Source: an uncultured Corynebacterium sp.
GTDB lineage: Bacteria > Actinomycetota > Actinomycetes > Mycobacteriales > Mycobacteriaceae
NCBI RefSeq assembly: GCF_946223165.1
Contig: NZ_CAMIBP010000001.1
Coordinates: forward strand, 97,670 to 161,669
DNA: 64,000 bases
Reading direction: 5' to 3'
The translations under genes were made by a program, and so were the position numbers. Below the pieces are notes generated by a model. The model made no database searches and had not been told where the DNA came from. It saw only the letters and a list, made by a program, of their open reading frames with translations. Of this stretch, positions 59,436 to 64,000 are shown in pieces; the first letter of the stretch is position 1; each line of letters begins with the position of its first letter.

Positions 59436-61016
59436 GTGGCTATGACTACCCCGCATACACACACCTCTACGGCGCACACCGAAGGTGAAGACGACCACGG
59501 CGTTAACGCCGGTGAATGGCGCCGCCAAGCCATCGGCATCTTTGTTGGCTTGGCACTGGCCGCGCTGGTGTGGTTCATCTTCCCGGACAACGCGGTGGAC
59601 CGCGTTCTGGAGTCCTCCGGCGCGAAGGAAGACGCCGAGTACTCTGAGAGCGCCCTGCGCGCCGTCGCCGCCGTCACCATCCTCATGGGCGTGTGGTGGA
59701 TGACCGAGGCCATCCCGCTGGCCGCCACTGCGCTGCTGCCGCTGGCCATCTTCCCGCTGGCCGGCGTGGGCACCATCAAGGAAGTCGGCGCGCCGTACGC
59801 TTCCTCCACCATCTTCCTGTTCATGGGTGGCTTCCTTATCGCCCTGGCTCTGCAGCGCTGGAACCTCCACCGCCGCATGGCCCTGTGGGTGGTCAAGGTC
59901 ATCGGCACCTCGCCCAAGCGCCTAGTCTTGGGCTTCATGCTGGCCACTGGCTTCCTGTCCATGTGGGTGTCCAACACCGCTACCGCGGTGGTCATGCTCC
60001 CCATTGGTACCTCCGTGCTCGCGCTGACCGCTGACACCGTCGGCGGCATGAAGAACCAGAAGAAGTTCGCCACCGCCCTCATGCTGGGCATTGCCTACTC
60101 CGCCTCCATCGGCTCCCTGGGTACCCTGATCGGTACCCCGCCGAACGCCCTGCTGGCTGGCTACATGAAGGAATCCCACGACATCACCATCGGCTTCGGC
60201 CGGTGGATGATTGTGGGCATGCCGCTCGCCATCATCTTCCTCATTGTTGCCTGGTACCTGCTGGTCACCATCTTCAGGCCGGAGATGGACACCATCCCGG
60301 GCGGCAAAGAGCTCATCGATAACGAGCTGCGCGCTCTGGGTGCCTGGACCGCGCCGCAGGTCATGACCGCTATCGTCTTCGTGGCCGCCGCTGCGTCCTG
60401 GGTTATCATCCCGCTCGCCTTCCCGGATCTGAAGGGCTACGACGACGCCGTCGTGGGTATCATCGCCGGCCTGCTGCTGTTTGCCATCCCGGCTGACTCC
60501 AAGACCGGCGTCCGCCTGCTGGACTGGAAGACCGCGAACGAGATGCCGTGGGACGTTCTCCTCCTCTTCGGTGGTGGCCTGTCCCTGTCCGCGATGTTCA
60601 ACTCCTCCGGCCTGTCCCTGTGGATCGGTGAGGTGGCCAAGGGGCTGGGCAACCTGCCCACCATCCTCCTTATCGCCGCCGTTGCGCTGCTGGTCCTCTT
60701 CCTTACGGAGATCACCTCCAACACTGCCACCGCCGCGACCTTCCTGCCGATCATGGGCGGCGTGGCCGTCGGCATCGGCCTCACCGCCAATGGCGACATC
60801 AACGTCCTGCTGCTCACCATCCCGGTGGCCCTGGCCGCTACCTGTGCGTTCATGCTCCCGGTGGCTACCCCGCCGAACGCTATTGCGTACGGCTCCGGCT
60901 ACGTCAAGATTGGCGACATGATCAAGGGCGGTATCTGGCTCAACCTCATCGGCTGCGCCCTCATCACAGTGACCGTGTATCTCCTGGCCATCCCGGTCTT
61001 CGGTCTGACCCTCTAA
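59436..61016 (+). CDS. DASS family sodium/dicarboxylate symporter
   Basis: A 526-residue divalent anion:Na+ symporter. It has the duplicated substrate motifs VSNTATAVVMLP and TSNTATAATFLP, each followed by a PPN loop (GTPPNAL; TPPNAIAYGSG). Corynebacterial members import succinate, fumarate and malate. GAAAGGA precedes both GTG 59436 and ATG 59442; the GTG has the better spacing. It probably feeds the dehydrogenase at 57340. Confidence 0.9.
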   Translation: MAMTTPHTHTSTAHTEGEDDHGVNAGEWRRQAIGIFVGLALAALVWFIFPDNAVDRVLESSGAKEDAEYSESALRAVAAVTILMGVWWMTEAIPLAATALLPLAIFPLAGVGTIKEVGAPYASSTIFLFMGGFLIALALQRWNLHRRMALWVVKVIGTSPKRLVLGFMLATGFLSMWVSNTATAVVMLPIGTSVLALTADTVGGMKNQKKFATALMLGIAYSASIGSLGTLIGTPPNALLAGYMKESHDITIGFGRWMIVGMPLAIIFLIVAWYLLVTIFRPEMDTIPGGKELIDNELRALGAWTAPQVMTAIVFVAAAASWVIIPLAFPDLKGYDDAVVGIIAGLLLFAIPADSKTGVRLLDWKTANEMPWDVLLLFGGGLSLSAMFNSSGLSLWIGEVAKGLGNLPTILLIAAVALLVLFLTEITSNTATAATFLPIMGGVAVGIGLTANGDINVLLLTIPVALAATCAFMLPVATPPNAIAYGSGYVKIGDMIKGGIWLNLIGCALITVTVYLLAIPVFGLTL

Positions 61017-61110
61017 ACCCTCACTGAGCTGGCGATTTGGCGCAACGGAGATTGCTGCGTATAGTAATTCTTCGTTGCACAGAGAGTCCAACAGCTCAGT
61101 GCAGTGGTTA

Positions 61111-61183
61111 GCGCCCGTAGCTCAACGGATAGAGCATCTGACTACGGATCAGAAGGTTGGGGGTTCGAATCCCTCCGGGCGCA
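61111..61183 (+). tRNA. tRNA-Arg (anticodon ACG); integration site
   Basis: Acceptor stem GCGCCCG (61111-61117) with CGGGCGC (61176-61182), discriminator A. Anticodon ACG at 61144-61146. CCA is not encoded. A tyrosine integrase 1.2 kb away points toward it, so its 3' end is the probable attL of an integrated element. Confidence 0.95.
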
Positions 61184-61189
61184 CAAACT

Positions 61190-61240
61190 AAACCCCCAGG
61201 TTAAACGGGTCAAACACCCGCGAGGCCTGGGGGTTTCTTC
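61190..61240 (+). terminator. Terminator of tRNA-Arg
   Basis: AAACCCCCAGG (61190-61200) pairs perfectly with CCTGGGGGTTT (61226-61236), followed by CTTCG. Confidence 0.85.
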
Positions 61241-61303
61241 GTGTTTTGCCCAAAATAAGTAAGCCCAACTAGACCCAAGTAACCCCAGGTGGACCGAAGT
61301 GGG

Positions 61304-61343
61304 TGCAAACACCGTGCAAACGTCCTGCAAACAGACTGCAAAC
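61304..61343. repeat. Four TGCAAAC repeats with an 11-bp period
   Basis: TGCAAAC at 61304, 61315, 61326 and 61337, exactly 11 bp apart, with unrelated 4-bp spacers. The helical phasing and position between the tRNA and the integrase suggest arm-type integrase or excisionase sites. The rest of 61241-61460 shows no gene. Confidence 0.7.
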
Positions 61344-61460
61344 ACGCGACCTGGGAAAAGTAGGTGCTGCCACCGGCATGAAGCATGCCCCCTCCGGCCG
61401 TGTGCGTCTATGCTCGCCACGCTCTGGCCGGTACACTCAAAATCAACGGAAGGAGGAAAC

Positions 61461-61961
61461 ATGTTGGCATGGCAAGCAGCGCGCAACTCCGCGCGCAACG
61501 TCCTCGCGCACATGCGTGTGCGCCCTGACGGCTTCGCGGACCTGGAGAGCATCGCCGCGAAGTATGACGCTCAGGTCTTCTTCCGCCCCATGGAGCCCGA
61601 GCTGTCCGGATTCATCGTCAAGCAAGCTAACTCTTCGCCGGAAATTTTCATCAACGCCGACGAGCCCATCGAGCGCCAACGCTTCACCCTCGCCCACGAA
61701 ATCGGCCACCTCGTCGAACGCGGCCAGTACGCCAAGGACCGGGACTACTCCTTCATGGACTACCGCTCCAGCACGGACTATGACTTGCATGAGTTCTTCG
61801 CCGACGAATTCGCCGGCGCACTCCTCATGCCGGCACGCGAGTTCACGGCGGTCTACCGCGACCGCGGCGAGTTCGGCACCGCAGTCCACTTCGGCGTCAC
61901 CGTCTCCGCCGTCAACAAGCGCGCCAAGCGACTCCAGCAAAACCCAGACGAAGAGTTCTAA
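61461..61961 (+). CDS. ImmA/IrrE family metallo-endopeptidase
   Basis: A 166-residue protease with zinc motif HEIGH (TLAHEIGHLVE) and a downstream EFFADEFAGALLMP block supplying the third ligand. In mobile elements ImmA proteins cleave the element's repressor and induce excision. Here it is between tRNA-Arg and the integrase but no ImmR-type repressor is seen within the window. ATG 61461 follows GGAAGGAGG. Confidence 0.9.
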   Translation: MLAWQAARNSARNVLAHMRVRPDGFADLESIAAKYDAQVFFRPMEPELSGFIVKQANSSPEIFINADEPIERQRFTLAHEIGHLVERGQYAKDRDYSFMDYRSSTDYDLHEFFADEFAGALLMPAREFTAVYRDRGEFGTAVHFGVTVSAVNKRAKRLQQNPDEEF

Positions 61962-61963
61962 CA

Positions 61964-62365
61964 GTGGCGGAGGAGCAGACAAACGAGCCTGACTTTTCCC
62001 GGGCCCCCATGGAACAAGCGGCCGAGCAAGACATCAAGCCGCAAAACAAGGCAGTAGCCAAAGCCAACAACCTCCGCCACCCCGACTCTGAACCCGCCAA
62101 CAACGGCGCCGAGTCACTGACCTCCCCCTCGTTCCTCATGTCGTTCACCCGATGGCACCCCGCCATCGGGTCCTTCCAGTGGCTGGCCGACTGCCACTAC
62201 CCACGCGACACCATGCCTGCCCATGAACGCTTCAACAACTTCCGCGACAACCACGCCTGGCTCTTCTGGCTCGCCGTCGCCATCGACATCATTGTCATGA
62301 TCGCCGTCCTCTTAGGCCTCGCAATCATTGCGGGCCGCGTCATCTACATCACCCTCTGGCAATAG
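61964..62365 (+). CDS. Hypothetical membrane protein of the integrated element
   Basis: A 133-residue protein: a polar, Asn/Glu-rich N-terminal half and one strong C-terminal span (about residues 98-128). I recognise no family. GTG start two bases after the immA stop, so co-translated with it; it could anchor or regulate the ImmA protease (inference). Confidence 0.65.
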   Translation: MAEEQTNEPDFSRAPMEQAAEQDIKPQNKAVAKANNLRHPDSEPANNGAESLTSPSFLMSFTRWHPAIGSFQWLADCHYPRDTMPAHERFNNFRDNHAWLFWLAVAIDIIVMIAVLLGLAIIAGRVIYITLWQ

Positions 62366-62387
62366 CTCGCCCCCTAGACGAAACGGT

Positions 62388-62420
62388 GGGCCGATCCTGT
62401 CTGAAACCAGACATTAGCCC
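62388..62420. terminator. Stem-loop between convergent genes
   Basis: TGTCTG (62398-62403) pairs with CAGACA (62408-62413), with flanking GGGC/GCCC. It separates the immA operon from the integrase. Confidence 0.55.
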
Positions 62421-62422
62421 GC

Positions 62423-63667
62423 TCACTGGACTAGGCGAAGATGCCTGACCCCCTGATCCTTTTCCCGCTGGGCGCGCCGGGCCTGCGCGTACTCGACGCG
62501 CTTTCGCTCGGACTCTAGGTGGCGCTCGATGGCTTCGGCGGCCTCGTCCAGGCCTTCATCCCAGAGGTGTCCGTAGAACTGCAGTGTCGTGGTGGCGGAG
62601 GCGTGGCCGCACATGCGCTGAACCACGTAGACGTCCGCGCCGGCGGCGATGGCCATGGAAACGGCGGTGTGCTTGAGCTCGTAGGTCTTGAGGGTGGTGT
62701 CGATGCCTGCGTCGACGAGAAGGTTTTCCCAGACGACGCGCCAGCGCGCAGTGGTCCAGACGTGGCCGTACTCGTCAGGCAAGAGCCATGCTTCGCCGTC
62801 CTTGCCTTCGGCGGCTTCCTCGAGCGCGAGGAGGATGACTTGGGAGAGGGGGACGTCGCGGTGCATGCGGGTCTTGGTCTCGTCTACACGGCCGAGGTCG
62901 TCCACGTCGCGCCGAATCATGAGGCGCCGGCGCTCGACGTCCAGGTCCTTAACCTTGAGTCCCTTAGCCTCGCCGGGGCGCAGGGCCGTCCGGAGTAGGA
63001 CCTCGAGCATGAGCTTCACCGCCGGCTTCTTTGCGGCGAATAGGAGGGCGTCGACCTCCTCAATCTTGAGGTAGCGGCGCTCGGCCTTGGGGATGGCTGG
63101 TACGGTCACGCCGGCCATGGGGTTCGCGGGGATTACTTTGAGTTTTACCGCGCGGGTGAGCATGGACTTCATCATGCCGTCGATTTTCCGCTTGGCGGAT
63201 CCTCCAAGTGGCCTGGGGTCGTCGCCTTCTTTGACACCCTTGGTGGTGGTCAACCCGGCGATCCAGGCGACCACTTGATGTTCCTGAATGTCGCGAACCT
63301 TCCGCGCGCCCCACGTCGGTTCGATGTGGGTGTGCCAGTAGGAGACGTAATCCTTGCGGGACTTCTCGGAGATGCCGGCCTTTGTGTCGAGCCACGGCCC
63401 CCAGAGGTCGCCAAGGGTGACGTCTTTCTTGTCCGCGGCGATGAGCGTGCCGTCGGCTTTGCCGACCCGGACGCGGGCGTCGAATTCGTCGGCGTCTTCG
63501 CGGACCTCAAAGGTCTCGCTTGTGCGGTGGCCGTCTAGGTCGAGGTATTGGACGATCCAGCGCTTGCCTACTCCGTGGCGGGAGGTCGGGATTTTCTGGG
63601 TCTTCTTCTTGCCCGTCTTTTCATCGATGGTGGTGACGTGCTTGTACCAGAGATCGCGTACTGGCAT
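62423..63667 (-). CDS. int: Tyrosine recombinase/integrase
   Basis: A 414-residue phage/ICE-type integrase with an AP2-like arm-binding N-terminus, a SAM-like core-binding domain (residues about 85-185) and a catalytic domain. Arg230 (ALRPGEAKGL), His355 (CGHASATTT) and the nucleophile Tyr365 (QFYGHL) are clear. The usual His-x-x-Arg box is Tyr329-x-x-Lys332 (TYELKHTAV), a departure from the consensus. It probably catalyses insertion at tRNA-Arg. An inverted repeat TGTACCA (63643-63649)/TGGTACA (63668-63674) straddles the start codon and may be an operator. Confidence 0.92.
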   Translation of the reverse strand: MPVRDLWYKHVTTIDEKTGKKKTQKIPTSRHGVGKRWIVQYLDLDGHRTSETFEVREDADEFDARVRVGKADGTLIAADKKDVTLGDLWGPWLDTKAGISEKSRKDYVSYWHTHIEPTWGARKVRDIQEHQVVAWIAGLTTTKGVKEGDDPRPLGGSAKRKIDGMMKSMLTRAVKLKVIPANPMAGVTVPAIPKAERRYLKIEEVDALLFAAKKPAVKLMLEVLLRTALRPGEAKGLKVKDLDVERRRLMIRRDVDDLGRVDETKTRMHRDVPLSQVILLALEEAAEGKDGEAWLLPDEYGHVWTTARWRVVWENLLVDAGIDTTLKTYELKHTAVSMAIAAGADVYVVQRMCGHASATTTLQFYGHLWDEGLDEAAEAIERHLESERKRVEYAQARRAQREKDQGVRHLRLVQ

Positions 63668-63714
63668 TGGTACACTACTTCCTTGTCAGGTCGTTCGTGG
63701 TCTGTCATTTCCCT

Positions 63715-63750
63715 CACTCCGCCTGTCGCCAAACTGCCGGAGTGGGGGTC
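63715..63750. terminator. Stem-loop upstream of int
   Basis: CACTCCG (63715-63721) pairs with CGGAGTG (63738-63744). Only the plus-strand side has a T-rich tail (GGGGTCTTTTC), so its role for the minus-strand genes is unclear. Confidence 0.4.
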
Positions 63751-63758
63751 TTTTCTTG

Positions 63759-63947
63759 TTAGCGCTGGCGCTTGAGCTCGGTCGCGATGTCAACGAGGAG
63801 GGACCAAATGCCCCACACGGCGGTCATAAATACCGCGGCTAGGAACGTCGTGAGGCCGGTGTCCTTTTCGTAGTCGTTACCCATAAACAGCATGCCCAGG
63901 CCGATCACTGCGAGGAGGATGGTGAGGGCTGCGAAGCCGGTGAGCAT
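63759..63947 (-). CDS. Small membrane protein of the integrated element
   Basis: A 62-residue protein with two hydrophobic spans (residues about 4-23 and 33-52) and a basic C-terminus (TELKRQR). I recognise no family. It precedes int in the same orientation. Confidence 0.5.
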   Translation of the reverse strand: MLTGFAALTILLAVIGLGMLFMGNDYEKDTGLTTFLAAVFMTAVWGIWSLLVDIATELKRQR

Positions 63948-63994
63948 GAAGCGTTCTGGGTTTAGTTCCTACCTCTGCTAAGGAAGGATTGAAC

Positions 63995-64000
63995 TATGCC
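63995..64000 (+). CDS. Possible start of a further gene, cut by the window end
   Basis: ATG at 63995-63997 follows a strong ribosome site (AAGGAAGGA) by 7 bases, divergent from the small membrane protein. Only two codons are visible; in this position an excisionase or repressor would be usual (inference). Confidence 0.3.

Overview
The window comes from a high-GC, mycolic-acid-type actinobacterium, almost certainly a Corynebacterium. It carries the arabinogalactan wall genes of Corynebacteriales (dprE1, dprE2, aftA, a single emb, glfT1, wzm, wzt) and an S-layer gene whose signal peptide and conserved blocks match PS2/CspB of C. glutamicum. Many genes also have a -10 hexamer only 6-8 nt before the start codon, the leaderless architecture common in this group.

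Layout. 1-15.5 kb is accessory metabolism and regulation: three TetR regulators (two with visible palindromic operators), a FlK-like thioesterase, SDRs, a membrane transporter, a Fic AMPylase, an aldo-keto reductase pseudogene, acetolactate decarboxylase, an MFS pump, a PrsW protease, an M13 metallopeptidase, a CotH lipoprotein, an orphan maltokinase-cap protein and an esterase. 15.6-17.4 kb is an AT-richer MFS-DUF3800 pair. 17.5-36.8 kb is the cell-wall locus: gtrA, dprE1-dprE2 (decaprenyl-phospho-arabinose synthesis), aftA and emb (arabinan), glfT1 (galactan priming) and wzt-wzm (galactan export), with the S-layer gene inserted between glfT1 and wzt. The next two genes (a class V aminotransferase-like protein and a quinone oxidoreductase) also lie beside this locus in mycobacteria.

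36.8-47.4 kb holds a thioredoxin-reductase-like enzyme, two tRNA-Ser genes, an AAA/DUF4143 ATPase behind four 23-bp direct repeats, a molybdenum cofactor cluster (moeB-moaE-mog-moeA and divergent moaD), an AbiEi/DUF559-like protein, and an ipdC-aromatic aminotransferase pair. 47.6-61 kb holds two YhgE/Pip membrane proteins, a secreted trypsin-like protease, two DUF202 proteins, an AT-rich hutG/gltS pair, a tartrate/malate dehydrogenase and a DASS dicarboxylate transporter. At 61.1 kb a tRNA-Arg marks the left end of an integrated element (phased repeats, ImmA protease, tyrosine integrase) that runs off the window.

Beyond genes, the main DNA-level signals are: a 15-mer, GCGGCATCGGCAAGC, found six times exactly and five times with one mismatch, in several reading frames, both orientations and intergenic DNA; a family of 67-68 bp palindromic intergenic elements (four copies, two bracketing one gene); a 71-nt hairpin and a 19-bp direct repeat around an MFS gene; the 4 x 23-bp array; and a 4 x 11-bp phased array by the integrase. 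Gene remnants are frequent (amidohydrolase, aldo-keto reductase, sortase-substrate tails, DUF4143 ATPase). No CRISPR array, rRNA or insertion sequence was seen. Intergenic stretches over 300 bases are 29270-30110 and 32016-32596; both are described.
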